In this document: in pieces, positions 43,858 through 54,539 of the stretch | Layout of the letters: every line of letters starts with the position of its first letter | Position numbering within the stretch: the stretch's first letter is position 1 | NCBI GenBank assembly: GCA_022414725.1 | Contig: CM039462.1 | Coordinates: 74,771,803-74,835,802, forward strand | DNA: 64,000 bases | Origin: Microglena sp. YARC | Lineage: Eukaryota; Chlorophyta; Chlorophyceae; Chlamydomonadales; Chlamydomonadaceae | Direction of reading: 5' to 3' | The notes under the pieces: model-generated | Database searches by the model: none | The model's input: only the letters and a program-made list of their open reading frames with translations | What the model was told of the DNA's origin: nothing | Made by a program: the position numbers and the translations under genes

Positions 43858-43869
43858 GGGAGAATGCGA

Positions 43870-46290
43870 CGAAGGCTGCCAGCCCGATTTTTGCCCTAGA
43901 AAATCCTGTGCGGTATTACGAAATATGGTGGAAACGGGTCCCGGGAAAATATTTTTCTAGACCGCGTTGCTGATGCTCGAAATGATCTGTTTAAATGAGG
44001 AATTGCTCGCGGATTATTGGAAGGCCATGCGCTTAAATGATAGCCAAGCTGTTGCTCGGCGAGTTCAATCGAGTTCATCTTGTACGGTGGACGTGTATAA
44101 ACTCACCAAGGCGTCACCTTGAGAGATGTCCACCACGGTCTGCGAGCTCCTGCGCTTCCGAGCGTCCACCCCTTTCAAATTTAAGAATGGGAGGTACAAG
44201 CTGGCCTCCAGGAGCAATTTCCCTTCTATATAGCGTTCCGAAGAGTTTCATACGCGGCTCAAGATTTCGACCACCCTGGAATATTGAGGGCCGAACATCG
44301 GAGCTTTCTCATACAGGGTGCCCAGGCCGTCCATTTAGCGGTGGGGGCAGCCTGTTACCATAAAGATGTTTCAGAGAGTTTGCGAACCCTAAAAATACCG
44401 AGCGCGCATATCATGATGGGGCCCGAACAAGAAAATAAAATCTGACAATCTGACAGCCCGACACTGTTCGCTGCCTGGAACCTTGGGGATTTACGCCGCC
44501 GCCCCCCCCCCCCCCCCCCCCCCCCTACACGGGGATGGCTGAACGGAGGGACGAGACAATCCTCTCCGCTCTAAATTTTATGTAGGATGAATAATTATGT
44601 GTATATCAAGCTCTGACTATGCTCAAAAGTTCGGAGAGGATTGTCCCAAGCCCTCATCTAGGCCACCAAACATGGACAAAAAAGGGGCGCACTTTTGTTT
44701 TGCAGGAAAAATGTTTTTTAATTTTTTACTAAGTTCTGCCGACAATTCGACTCAGAATTGGAAATGGAGAAAAACAAAGTTTTACCAACCAGGGAGGGGG
44801 AGGCCCAAATGGCCTAGAAAATAGCCCCAAATGGGCTTAAAATGCTGGACGTGCCAAGGAATGTGCCATGAACATCTCCTAGACAGCTTTTTATTACATG
44901 TTACTAAACTGTGAGCCCATTGAGGTATTACCACAATGGCGCTACGGGCCCTAAACATTGTGAGGTATGAATAAGGTTTTTGGCTCTAAATGGCCCAAAA
45001 TGGCGTAAATGGACTCACAACACAGTTGTTAGCCTCTGTGATGCAGAAATCAAACTTGATACTGTTTTTACTGCGTATTAATGAAATATAGCCCAAATTA
45101 GGTAGATTTGTGGACACACATTTACAGAAGTCCCCTTCGATTTTCACCTATAGCGGTCGTCTATATTCCCTCATAAACACAGCAAAAAGCTATACGCCAA
45201 ATCTATTTTGCGACCAGCTCCTCGGCCACTTGGCAGACCAATGCCCCATACATATATTAATACCATTTGATGCTTATTGGGAGCGTTTACTACAAATGGG
45301 GCGCACTGTACACTGATTTCATGCTTATAGACACCCATGTTGCCCGTCAAGATCAAGCTACACAGTTTGGGACAGGACTGCTTTTAGGCTTGTATACCTC
45401 CGTTAGATGCCCCCCAAAGCGCTGTCCAAAAATTGGACCGATCGGGCCATGCAGTTTTGAGATACAACAGGCAGAGCCAGTACAGTCACAAGTACGAACA
45501 CATATGCTACAAAGCTGAGATGGGCTCGCGCTAAGGTCCAAGGTTGGCAGTTGTGGTACAAGGTCGATTCCTAGCCCACGAACTCGGCGAAACAGGTCCT
45601 GACGGTGGATCGCCATGCTTCAGATAGGCCTTACGGATAGTTGCAGCGCGAAATTAGACCGCGCATCACTACGAATTCCATCGCAAGAGGGGATTCGTAC
45701 TTTTTCCAAGTACTGGGTCTTCGTCTCCTAGCATTGGCAAGCGGCTAGCAGCCACCAGAATTACTTAATATAGCGTGTTTAGATAACTGCGCGCCATGGA
45801 GCTCCTCGAAGCGCGCAGTGGAGCTCCAAGTCGAACTCTGTTTTTAGGCCCCCCTAGGACCCAACACGTCCAGCGAGAAAACTTGCGATCGATAGGAGAA
45901 TTGAATCCATTTTATGCATAAGGGGTTCAAATTACAATTATTTGCGCCTTTAGATTGACGCGATCGATGCGCATACGTGACCTCAGCATAGTCACGGGTT
46001 TTCGAGACGTGCCGTGCCCTAGCCCCCCCTAGGCCCCGCCCCCCCCCCCCCCTACTTCCGGTGCCGAGTGTCGTACCCCAGGGCCGTAACCAGCCCCCCT
46101 GGCCCCGCCCCTGGTTCGTCCCGAGTCTGAACCTGTTCGTCCCGTGCCAGGAAGCTCTCTGGGTGCTTGGGTGCCTGCCCTCCATGCTTGTACTGCCTGT
46201 ACCGGGTATGGTGTTTGTTTTTCTTCTTTCCATCTAGGAATGCTGCGGCACCGAGCTCGGAGAATGCAATCCCTCTAGATTTGGCTCTGC
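43870..46290. other. Intergenic region between divergent genes; nothing recognised
   Basis: Upstream of both the minus-strand gene at 43857 and the AP-2 sigma gene at 46297, so it should include two promoters. I see no convincing core promoter motif. It holds a C run (44502-44525), several GGGCCNNAAATGG-like short repeats (44800-45010) and C/G-rich segments (46020-46110). Confidence 0.4.
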
Positions 46291-46296
46291 ATCAAC

Positions 46297-46452
46297 ATGG
46301 GAATTAAATACATCCTCCTACAGAATAGGGCGGGGAAAACTAGGCTTAGCAAATACTACATCCCCGTGCCTGACGCGGAGAAGAGGAAATTGGAGTACGA
46401 TGTTCATCGCCTGGTGGTCAACCGAGATCCGAAGATGTGTAACTTCGTCGAG
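46297..46452 (+). CDS. AP2S1: AP-2 clathrin adaptor sigma subunit, exon 1
   Basis: Encodes residues 1-52, [20 protein letters not shown] through [20 protein letters not shown]. The ILLQNR.GKTRL.KYY start and VHRLVVNRD are signatures of the AP-2 small (sigma) subunit, a longin-like fold that holds the adaptor core together and contributes to binding acidic dileucine cargo during endocytosis. The ATG follows a purine-rich context. The donor is GAG/GTAGAG, phase 0. The intron (46453-46535) is only 83 nt, and its read-through is open, which can mislead gene finders. Confidence 0.95.
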
Positions 46453-46535
46453 GTAGAGACTAGTGAACGCCTGGTCCATTATAGCGTCTACCCACCTTCT
46501 AAACGCCGCAATCCTGCTCCCAACCACACCTGCAG

Positions 46536-46709
46536 TTCCGAACGAACAAGATTATTTACAGGCGATACGCGGGCCTGTTCTTCAGCATGTGCATTGACCC
46601 CGCTGATAACGAGCTGACATTCCTGGAGGCTATCCACTTGTTCGTCGAGATCTTGGATCATTATTTCCAAAACGTCTGTGAGCTCGATCTCGTGTTCAAC
46701 TTCCACAAG
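46536..46709 (+). CDS. AP2S1: AP-2 clathrin adaptor sigma subunit, exon 2
   Basis: Encodes residues 53-110 from CCTGCAG to [25 protein letters not shown], then [20 protein letters not shown], then [28 protein letters not shown] and LDLVFNFHK are near-invariant in the family. Both ends are phase 0. The following intron (46710-47674) contains a MITE at 47068-47269. Confidence 0.97.
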
Positions 46710-47067
46710 GTGTGTATTGGTTAGCTGTTCAAGCCTAGGAGACTGACCAGTTGATTGGGGCAAGTGCAAGCATGAGAGGATTGGATGGAGAAGCCGGGGA
46801 GAAGCCACTTGTTTTTGGTGAAGGTGGAGGGCTGAATTACATGGCATAAACTTATAGGGAAGTTACTAAGCTCAGTGGAAGTTGAATGGCCTCGGTCCTG
46901 CACTCAGGTTGGGATTAGTATGAGAAGACAAATGCATGGTCAAATTAACATGGTCCTTTTTATGACCCATCCACTTCACCACACATTACAAGCTTATAGC
47001 ATACCCGCAGAGGATATTTAGTCTCTTTGGGCTCAGGGCACTATGTTGTTCATCGACCCCTCAAGTG

Positions 47068-47269
47068 CAATGTTTCATTTTTTTGCTACTTGTGACAGCT
47101 TCAACCCAGCTCCACTAGCCAGCCACTTGGTCAAACCCAGTGCTTGCAGTTGCATCAGAATGCATTTCATATCAGCTTTCAGACGCACAAGCTAGCTTTA
47201 TGTTTGTCGATGGACAGGAAAAGGGAGCTGCCTAGAAGCTGCTACGTGTAGCCTAGAAATGAAACAGTG
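47068..47269. mobile_element. MITE, family 3, copy 1 (in the AP-2 sigma intron 2)
   Basis: A 202-bp element with long inverted termini: left CAATGTTTCATTTTTTTGCT, then ACAGCTTC and CAGCTCC; right GGGAGCTGCCTAGAAGCTGC, then GTAGCCTAGAAATGAAACAG. The interior aligns with 49283-49480. A target duplication was not convincing. It is non-autonomous and lies in sense-neutral intronic sequence. Confidence 0.7.
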
Positions 47270-47674
47270 CCCACCAAAGTGCTTTGAGCAGTTTAGTGGG
47301 CTCTGGGCTGTAAGTGTAGTGCCCTGGGCAGCTTCCCACACTTCCTAGTGTCTACAACTTCCTAGTGTCTAAAATATGGATGCAAGATAAAGTCCAAACG
47401 GTAAGGTAACTTGCAGTGTCGTAAATGGTTGTGAAAAAAGGGCATTAAGTCACTAAGTGTTAGAAAAAAAGAGTTAACCCATTTTGCTAAGCAGACCACT
47501 TGAAGTGTATGTTTCATTTCTCACACTTTTATTTGTGCAATCCTGTGGTAGCGCATCGCGAACGCTGGGCCTACTGACGTCGGTCCAAAATACAAGTGGT
47601 GTATGAAACATCTCGGTCTACATGCGCCGTCCATCCTACTACATGTGTGCTAAGCCTGCATTTGCATCACACAG

Positions 47675-47734
47675 GTATACTTAATCTTGGATGAGTTCAT
47701 CTGTGGTGGAGAGATTCAAGAGAGTGCCAAGAAG
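47675..47734 (+). CDS. AP2S1: AP-2 clathrin adaptor sigma subunit, exon 3
   Basis: A 20-codon exon from CACACAG to GTGAGA, encoding VYLILDEFICGGEIQESAKK, phase 0 at both ends. It matches the VYLILDEF..GGE..E.SK segment of the family, with Cys-Gly where Leu-Ala is common. The exon 2/3 boundary after HK splits the conserved run HK-VYLILDEF. Confidence 0.97.
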
Positions 47735-47884
47735 GTGAGACATCCTCTCTTTTCGTTGTTTTGTTTTGGTTACATGATCAATCAGTATTAAGGCTGCTCA
47801 CCGCCTGCTGGCAGGGTAAACACAGGTGACATAAACACTACTGCATCACACTCCAGATAACAGTGGGAAGTGGTTTTGACGAAA

Positions 47885-47935
47885 TTTATAATGCCTAGAA
47901 GCTGCTGCTCGTAGCTGAAAAGAAAATAAATAAGT
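47885..47935 (-). repeat. Solo MITE family 3 terminus
   Basis: TGCCTAGAAGCTGCTGCTCG, then TAGCTGAAAAGAAAATAAAT matches a family 3 end without a visible partner end. It lies in intron 3 of the AP-2 sigma gene. Confidence 0.55.
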
Positions 47936-48369
47936 AGTGACCAGCAAATCATATGATGTTGACCAAAGGCAAGTATAATATCATACAAACTGCATCATAT
48001 GATATTGTATATAAATGGTAACTTTAGCCTAGTCAGACTGCCAGCATCATAAGTTGACATGATAACACATGATATCATACTGTCGTTCCCTAACAATAAG
48101 TCCATAACTATGACGCTACTATTGTGTGTGTGCTTCATTAGACCTGATTCATGTTGATAGCCTGACCATGTCATGTGCATGATCACGCCTGATATGAGTA
48201 ATAGATGCCTGGCCCTTCAGTTAAGCATATGAATCTTATAATCACTGAGCAGGTAAGATTGGAGTGCTGGGTTTTACAATAACGGAGGAGGGGGGGTTGG
48301 GGTGCTGGGTTTTAGAATAATGCAGGAGGGGAGGTTGCTTCAGAAGGTATCATGTCCTTCAATGAATAA

Positions 48370-48465
48370 ATAAATGGTAGGCCTTATTACGAGGCGCGAG
48401 GTTTAGGGGGCCACTCCGTTTGCTTGCACTGGGGCCAACCGCCAAACATTTTATATCAGACTAAC
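48370..48465 (-). repeat. Dispersed 96-bp repeat, inverted copy
   Basis: The complement carries GTTTGGCGGTTGGCCCCAGT, then GCAAGCAAACGGAG and CTCGCGCCTCGTAATAAGGC, matching the array at 62845-63770. Intron 3 of the AP-2 sigma gene. Confidence 0.75.
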
Positions 48466-48699
48466 CAGTATTGACCTTAGACAAGCCAAGTCTAATTTAT
48501 ATCTTCCAGGTGGGGGGCTCCAACTATCCTTTGAGAAACAAAGCAGAGCAAAAAAGCTAGGAAGCTAACAGTATCTTCATGCAGTTATAACCATTCAGCG
48601 GATTTGGATTTGGGTCATGAAAACACTTAGTAGTTTGTATATTGTACCGGGAAATAAAGAATTTAATCTGAGAATTCTGACATTTTTGCCTGAGAATTG

Positions 48700-48735
48700 A
48701 GAATTTTGGGGGGGGGGGGGGGGGGGGGGGGGGGT
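48700..48735 (+). repeat. G tract in AP-2 sigma intron 3
   Basis: A run of about 26 G residues between TTGAGAATTTT and TCACGATTTTTCTG in the 1,265-nt intron 3. A TCATCA microsatellite follows at 48890-48912. Confidence 0.95.
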
Positions 48736-48999
48736 CACGATTTTTCTGAAATTTTGCCTGAAAAGTAGACGCACAAACTACGAGCCCTAAATCAAAATCA
48801 TCCGCTGAATTGCTTGAAGTGTGCGTGACACCCTAATGCCTGCTTTCTTAATTAGACATTTGATCCCTGTAATCAGTTAAGAGCCCACATCATCATCATC
48901 ATCATCATCATCAGACCCAATCCTCATCATCAGCCCACACCATTATCATGAGGCATGATCCTTCGTACGCTGATCAACCCCTCTGGACTACCACTGCAG

Positions 49000-49044
49000 G
49001 TCATCTTGGAACGCCTTGCCGAGCTAGATAAGATTGACACTTAG
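49000..49044 (+). CDS. AP2S1: AP-2 clathrin adaptor sigma subunit, exon 4 and stop
   Basis: Encodes VILERLAELDKIDT and TAG after a CACTGCAG acceptor, phase 0. The family ends with a similar short I.ER..ELEK.E helix. The four exons total 144 codons plus the stop, against 142 residues usual for AP-2 sigma, so the gene is full-length. No frameshift or stop interrupts it, so it is probably functional. Confidence 0.95.
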   Translation, partial: VILERLAELDKIDT

Positions 49045-49282
49045 AAAGTTGGTCACCTAGTGGCTGCCTCAACTAGCTTCATTGGTTTTTTGTGATCTTG
49101 GAGGCAGACCATTCTGTGTCAGATTTTTTCGTGGTACCTTTCCAGCCATGGACGGAGTTGTCTTGTCAGCTGTGGTGTTCTTTCCTGGTGGACATCTCAT
49201 AGAGCCTTCGGCATGGAAGACTGTTCAACATCAGTGCGTGCCCAGCAGAGTATGATTTCAGGGAGTCAGCTGTTGAGTGTTG

Positions 49283-49480
49283 CACTGTTTCATTTGTTGG
49301 CTATCTGTAGTGGCTTCCACACAGCTCCATAGCCAGTCACTAGATCAAGCTCAAAGCTCTCAGCTGTGTAGGAATGCCGTCCTGTCAGCTTCAAGGCACA
49401 CTCATTGGCTTTAGGTGTGGCCCGAGGACGGGGGGAAAGAGCTGCCTAGAAGCTCTCTGCACGTAGCCCCAAAAACACTG
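49283..49480. mobile_element. MITE, family 3, copy 2
   Basis: A 198-bp element 239 bp after the AP-2 sigma stop. Left end CACTGTTTCATTTGTTGGCT; right end GAGCTGCCTAGAAGCTCTCT, then CACGTAGCCCCAAAAACACT. Flanks GAGTGTTG (49275-49282) and GATTGCTG (49481-49488) match at 6 of 8, consistent with an old 8-bp duplication. Confidence 0.7.
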
Positions 49481-49499
49481 GATTGCTGGCTTGTATGGC

Positions 49500-52400
49500 G
49501 CAGCATGAAGCCCATTGCCTTGATGACTGCTTCTCTTCTGCGTGCGGCTGTGTGCCCGAATCCAAAGACCTGAGTCATGTTAAAAGTCATGTGCATGATC
49601 GCGCCTGGTACAAGTTATAGATGCCCCGAGCCTTCATCTGAGCACATGGCAGCACTTGCATCAGAGGGCCAGATGTCCTTCTACATTAAACAGGTGGAGG
49701 CGAGGGTGGAGGTTACTTTTTCTGGGGGCTTGCCCATATGGCTTCCTTTCGCAGAGACTTCTCAACTGCCTAGCATTAGATGGGAAGGATTACTTGACAC
49801 TTTGTGCGAGCAGCAGCAGCTCAGCCAGCGAGGCCTGAATCCCAGGATCACATTAATCAGAGACTAGGGTTGTTCTAGGGGGCTCCAAAGTATGCATCAG
49901 ACGCAACTGGTTTCAATATCTGCGACTTCGACGCAAGGGACCCTCTAGAATCTGTTCCTGTGACGCAAGACGCATTGTATAGAACAACCCTGGTTGAGGC
50001 TCGTCACCTGTATGTGTATGGGCACCGGAGCATGGACACTCAACGACTGATGATCAAATCTGGGAATCAGGTCCTACGGCTGTACTTCCTAGATTTAGGA
50101 AAAATAAAGGTACATTCGGCCTGCATTCGGTAGTATATTAATTGGCACCTTCACTATATTTTGGCTGGACTGAAGGCCCTACTCACATTTCGGTTTTATT
50201 ACAGGATTTAACACACACTAGTACTCCACTTAAACCATTTTATGCCCATATAGAGGCAATGAATGTTCATGGAATATTCATTACGATTGTTGTTACGATT
50301 TTTGATTCAGCCATCTCCCTTCCCTGATCTCATCATTTTTTAACGTAGGATTTTCACCTCAAAGGATGGGTCTCCGTGCGCCAGCCCTGGACTCAAAGAT
50401 TTTGTCGACGTGATCGGCGAAGTCACTCTTATTATCTTGTGGTGTTGTATAGTCAATTCGAGTGCCGCGTCCAGTGCCTGGACCTGGACATAGAATTGGT
50501 GAAAGTTGCATACCGCAAATAGAAATCGTTTTTTTAGCTAGTAGGCAGTTAGGCACCCGTAGGTCGTCATTTTTAGTTGTTACGCGGCTTCGGCCTTATG
50601 GCTGATCGCCATCCTCACAGGGTGACAGCTTTTCTATGGTATCCTTCCTTATGGTTCATCTGCTTATGGGCGTGGGTGTTGGGGGGTGGCAGGTTCTAAC
50701 AGGATAAAAGGGGGATCTTTGTATGAGAAGGATTTTCACGCAAGGACGTGGTCTCCTCCCTTAGGAGTCCTTACACGCCACAAAGGTCAGGTAGGATTTC
50801 GTCGGAGAAGAAGAAGGAATTACTCATTTAATACTTAACTCCTACCAGAAGATGTAGGCATCTTCAGGGGGGAATTGAGAAAAAATAACTTCCGGTGCGA
50901 AGCAAAAGGTAATGCCCCGAACGCCACTTTTCGAGGCCCAATTCCCGACAATTCTCATAAATCTCGATTCTTAGGCCCAAATGTCAGAATTGTTAGGCCA
51001 AATTCTCATGTTCGAGATACGGACTACGAAGTGTTTTCGTAACCCTTGACCAAATGGCTACAAGTGAAGGTAGCTAGAAGCTGCCTTCCTTTCGTATAGC
51101 CCTCCTCAGTTTTCAATTTACAATTGCCTCTCAGTTTTCAATTTACAGAACATGAACTTCCGCGTATCCCCTCTTTTTATCTGATTCATCAATCGGCATT
51201 AAGTATCATCGAATGCCCAATCGCGATCCCTGACAGAGTAGCAGCTTATCAGTTTTTGACTTGAACTTTTTGACTTAAACACGGTTAAATAGCGTCAGCC
51301 AGCAAGTTGGCTGCTCGGAGAGCTCGCCGTCTCAATCGCCACTGATTTGGACTGTAGCCTTGAGAAAGGGATATCTGCCATCCTACCTGCCGTTTGTACC
51401 GGTAGCTTTTTCCTCCTCCAACTTCCACTCCGTACAGCAGACAAACCACGCTGTGCTTCTCGTAGTTCTTCTATCATCTCTCTCCACCATTGGTCCGTCG
51501 GCTCTGCTTTCTAGCCCCGACAAAGGTTTTGCCCTAATTGTCGTTCCAATAATTTATAGCTGAGTAGCCGATAAGCCAACCTAGCAGAAGCAAGGTAAGG
51601 CTGTCTGGAACAAACTCAATTACTCCTTACGCTCGATATCTGTTACATCAATAAAAGAAAAAACCATGTAACGGCAAATTTGCACCTGAGCTCAGCAAGG
51701 GGGGATTAAAGCATACAAATGCTTAAAGCAGGGTACTATTATTATATAAGGGAGACATTCAGAAAGTGTTTGGAATAATTTAGGGTCCCCTCATCCAAGT
51801 TGAAAATTCAATAGTCTGCAACGTAGGCGAATGGCACTTCACCTTTGACCAGAGGGTCCTAGCAATGCTCAGAAAATAATAGCCTTGGCTGATTGGCTGT
51901 AGTGATGATAGCCTTACCTTTTTGCAGACTTTGGTTCATCCATTCTATAGGGGAGATTCGCCATGGTACTGCTAACTACTGTTTTCTTGCTCAAATGAGT
52001 CTTCTTTCTGTTTTGTTCTTTCTGTTTCGTCGACTATACTATTCAAATCGGACAGCTCTACCGTACCATTGCTGAGTACCGCCTATTTTCTTTATTTTGT
52101 TCTCACTCAGTTTCTCACCGTTATAATTTCTCTACTAGAAGAAAGCCTAACCTCAAACACCGAAACGGGCTGCAGATTCCAGATTTCACATTTGTGCTGG
52201 GCGCCAGGCAGACTTGGAGCACCTGATAAGTATCTTCGTCATAGCTTGTTAACTGGGATAAGTGATAAGTGATAAGTGATAAGTGATAACCTCTTCGTTA
52301 TAGTTTTAGCCTCTTCCTCTCTTCTAGAACTACAGTTCGACATTTTCCCAGGTATCTGAAAAGCTGATCAAGAGGGCGTAACTTGAGGGAGATACAGCAT

Positions 52401-52560
52401 CATCAAGCTTCTCTCCTGGAAAACACGGATTATTACTGAGCCCTCTACTGTCTTCTCGAAAGACCGCGGTCCGTCTGTTCGCTCTAGCTCTGATCATCTG
52501 AACAACCATCGGACCATCAAAGCAACAATACTGCAAATTCCTCTAGGATTTCGTATATCC
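49500..52560. other. No gene recognised
   Basis: Mostly unique sequence. A plus-strand frame at 49577-49867 and smaller frames have no recognised domain or splice support. A short GATAAGT tandem repeat lies at 52258-52288. Confidence 0.45.
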
Positions 52561-52644
52561 CTTGTTATATATGTGGCTGGACTGCACTTCCTAAGCGCGA
52601 CACTTACATCTCACTGCATCGCCAGGATTCATACGTCCGAAAAA

Positions 52645-53520
52645 ATGTCGGATGGCGATGGTGCTGGCCAGCAGAACCTACCAGGAACAAAACCTGATAG
52701 AATGCCCAGTATAAGCCTGTACAAGGCCCACAGCGTGGTGGAAGAGTTCTACCAGCAGTTTCAAACTCATGGAGTGGGCTGCAAAGATGCACAGCATATG
52801 AGTGTGTCCGACGCTTGCAGAGAGTCTTTGGAGAGTAATCACCAGCATAGTATTCGAGCCAATCCGAAGGGAGGCGTCGCCGCTGATAGTGTTGAAGCTG
52901 CTATAAATAGTGATGTTCCCAACCACAATGATGATGTACTACGTTGCGATGGCGGCGCACAAGACTGGCTAGTCAAGGGGAAGGCGGCACAGCGCTTACT
53001 GCACCAGCAGCAGGGCCTTCCGAACGATCCAACCCCAGAGAACTTTGCTGCAGCTCTGCAACGCGAGGGTGGTCTGACCCCCACAACAGCTGTAACCCTT
53101 CCACCTTGGTGTGCAACATGTGGATTGCCTTCATGCTCCTGCTGCCTCACGGACGTACCTGCCGAGCTGGTAACCCTGATCTATGATTATCTCGTGAAGG
53201 CTGGGGACGCTGAGTCTGGAGTCGCGGGATACCAACCACCACACACATCTAGGTCCGCTTTGACTACAGCAGCGGCAGTTGAGCGTCAGTCAATTGGAAA
53301 CCATAATGAATCACACACCATGGTAAGTCATGGCAAATTTGGGGGATTGGGGTTTGAAGCATCTGACTCCTTTTTTCTTTTCTCTTTCCCCCCGCATCAA
53401 AGGGTGGGTCTCCCTGCACGAGTTCTAGACTGGGAGGATTTGAGACGGTGCCTTTCCCACTCGGAACAAGGGAATAAGCGCCCTAGGCTTGGACTCCTAC
53501 CAGGGTTGGGATTGGGATGA
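52645..53520 (+). CDS. Unassigned protein, 5' exon; possible F-box-like start
   Basis: Open from ATG 52645 (context AAAAAATGTCG) for 291 codons; an upstream in-frame ATG at 52573 would add 24 residues. It begins MSDGDGAGQQNLPG, contains LYKAHSVVEEFYQQFQTHGV, a Cys cluster WCATCGLPSCSCCLTDVP near residues 163-180, and DVPAELVTLIYDYLVKAG, which resembles the first helices of an F-box (LP.EL...I..YL). A strong donor ATG/GTAAGT at 53322-53323 could end the exon there in phase 0. The remaining frame to TGA 53518-53520 has coding-like composition (VLDWEDLRRCLSHSEQG), so retention is possible. No family assignment. Confidence 0.55.
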   Translation: MSDGDGAGQQNLPGTKPDRMPSISLYKAHSVVEEFYQQFQTHGVGCKDAQHMSVSDACRESLESNHQHSIRANPKGGVAADSVEAAINSDVPNHNDDVLRCDGGAQDWLVKGKAAQRLLHQQQGLPNDPTPENFAAALQREGGLTPTTAVTLPPWCATCGLPSCSCCLTDVPAELVTLIYDYLVKAGDAESGVAGYQPPHTSRSALTTAAAVERQSIGNHNESHTMVSHGKFGGLGFEASDSFFLFSFPPHQRVGLPARVLDWEDLRRCLSHSEQGNKRPRLGLLPGLGLG

Positions 53521-53639
53521 GGTGGACGGCTAGTGTGAGTGAAATTAGTAGGGGCGGTTGGGTTGGAAGGGGATTAAGTTTAGGGGGCTTAAACTTAGTG
53601 GCTCCTACTTATCATACTTGTGTACTGCTTTAGATGCAC

Positions 53640-54255
53640 ATTCAACATATTGACATCCCTACTCTAGGCAGAGGCTCTGGTCTCTTCCCTCAGATTACCA
53701 CCCCTACACGAAACATACACACAGTATGTACATATTACATTATAATACCCTTGTACATATATATGTACCTCAAGCAGAGGTTCTGGCTACCTCCCACTGA
53801 CTGGGGTGCAGTGGACACAGTATGCTAGGTGGGGACGGCTTTCTGGAAGTTGTGTGATATTGCTGATACATCATACGATATATATACACAATAGTATTAC
53901 TAAAAACAGGATATAAGAATACAGATAATAAAAATAATAAAAATAATATGCAATTGCGTACTTGGCAACTCTACTCATACACTTACATTCCTACCCCAGC
54001 CAGAGGCTCTGGCTACCTCCCACATATTACTACTACTGCATGTACCGGCAACATGCATACAGTGCATGCATATTACATTATAACCCGCATGTACATGTAT
54101 TCGTACCTCAGGCAGAGGCTCTGGCTACCTCCCTCATGTTTCTACTACTGCTGTACTGCATGCACCGGCAACATACAAACAGTGCATGCATATTACATTA
54201 TACCACTCATATACATGTATTTGTAACTCAGGCAGAGGCTCTGGCTACCTCCCGA
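53640..54255. repeat. Irregular tandem repeat containing CAGGCAGAGGCTCTGGC
   Basis: Four to five units contain CAGGCAGAGGCTCTGGCTAC, CTCCCTCATATTACTAC, CGGCAACATACAAACAGTGC and CATATTACATTATA. Spacing is about 110-130 bp. The last unit leads into the putative exon at 54277, and GCAGTGGACACAGTATGCTA near 53810 is a duplicated copy of that exon's upstream flank. Confidence 0.75.
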
Positions 54256-54276
54256 GTGCGGCGCCGTGGAAACAGT

Positions 54277-54388
54277 ATGCTAGGTGGGGACGGCCTACAG
54301 GATGCAGTGAGACTATCCATCGCGTGCAAGCAATTGAGATCTTCATTTATAAACATGCTCAAGTTCAGGCCGGATCTAGAATTCCAGG
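54277..54388 (+). CDS. Possible exon of the 52.6-kb gene (F-box-like second part)
   Basis: After a TATGCTAG acceptor this segment encodes GGDGLQDAVRLSIACKQLRS, then SFINMLKFRPDLEFQ, and ends at CCAG/GTAATA. The pattern SIACKQLRSSF resembles the ..vCK.wr... part of an F-box, whose first part may be DVPAELVTLIYDYL in the 5' exon. F-box proteins recruit substrates to SCF ubiquitin ligases, but this assignment is weak. The last bases start a repeat array of donor-like sequences. Confidence 0.4.
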
Positions 54389-54535
54389 TAATAGATATAA
54401 GATATACAATTCCAGGTAAGAGATATAAGATATATATTTCCAGGTAAGAGATATAAGATATATAATTCCAGGTAAGAGGTATAAGATATATGATTCCAGG
54501 TAAGAGGTATAAGATATATAATTCCAGGTAAGAGC
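54383..54535 (+). repeat. Tandem repeat of CCAGGTAAGAGATATAAGAT (donor-like array)
   Basis: Five to six units of about 27 bp: ATTCCAGGTAAGAGATATAA and GATATATA. Every unit contains CAGGTAAGA, a near-perfect 5' splice-site consensus. The first unit overlaps the end of the putative exon at 54277-54388. A second array of the same unit lies at 55560-55795, beyond an inserted dispersed repeat. Confidence 0.85.
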
Positions 54536-54539
54536 AAGG

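Noticed and set aside
46453..46617. Unspliced C-terminal extension of AP-2 sigma exon 1
   Set aside because: The read-through peptide does not resemble the family, whereas splicing 46452 to 46536 restores the conserved sequence exactly.
49577..49867. 96-residue frame after the AP-2 sigma gene
   Set aside because: It begins in a short segment duplicated from about 48165-48220 and has no recognised domain; not enough to call a gene.
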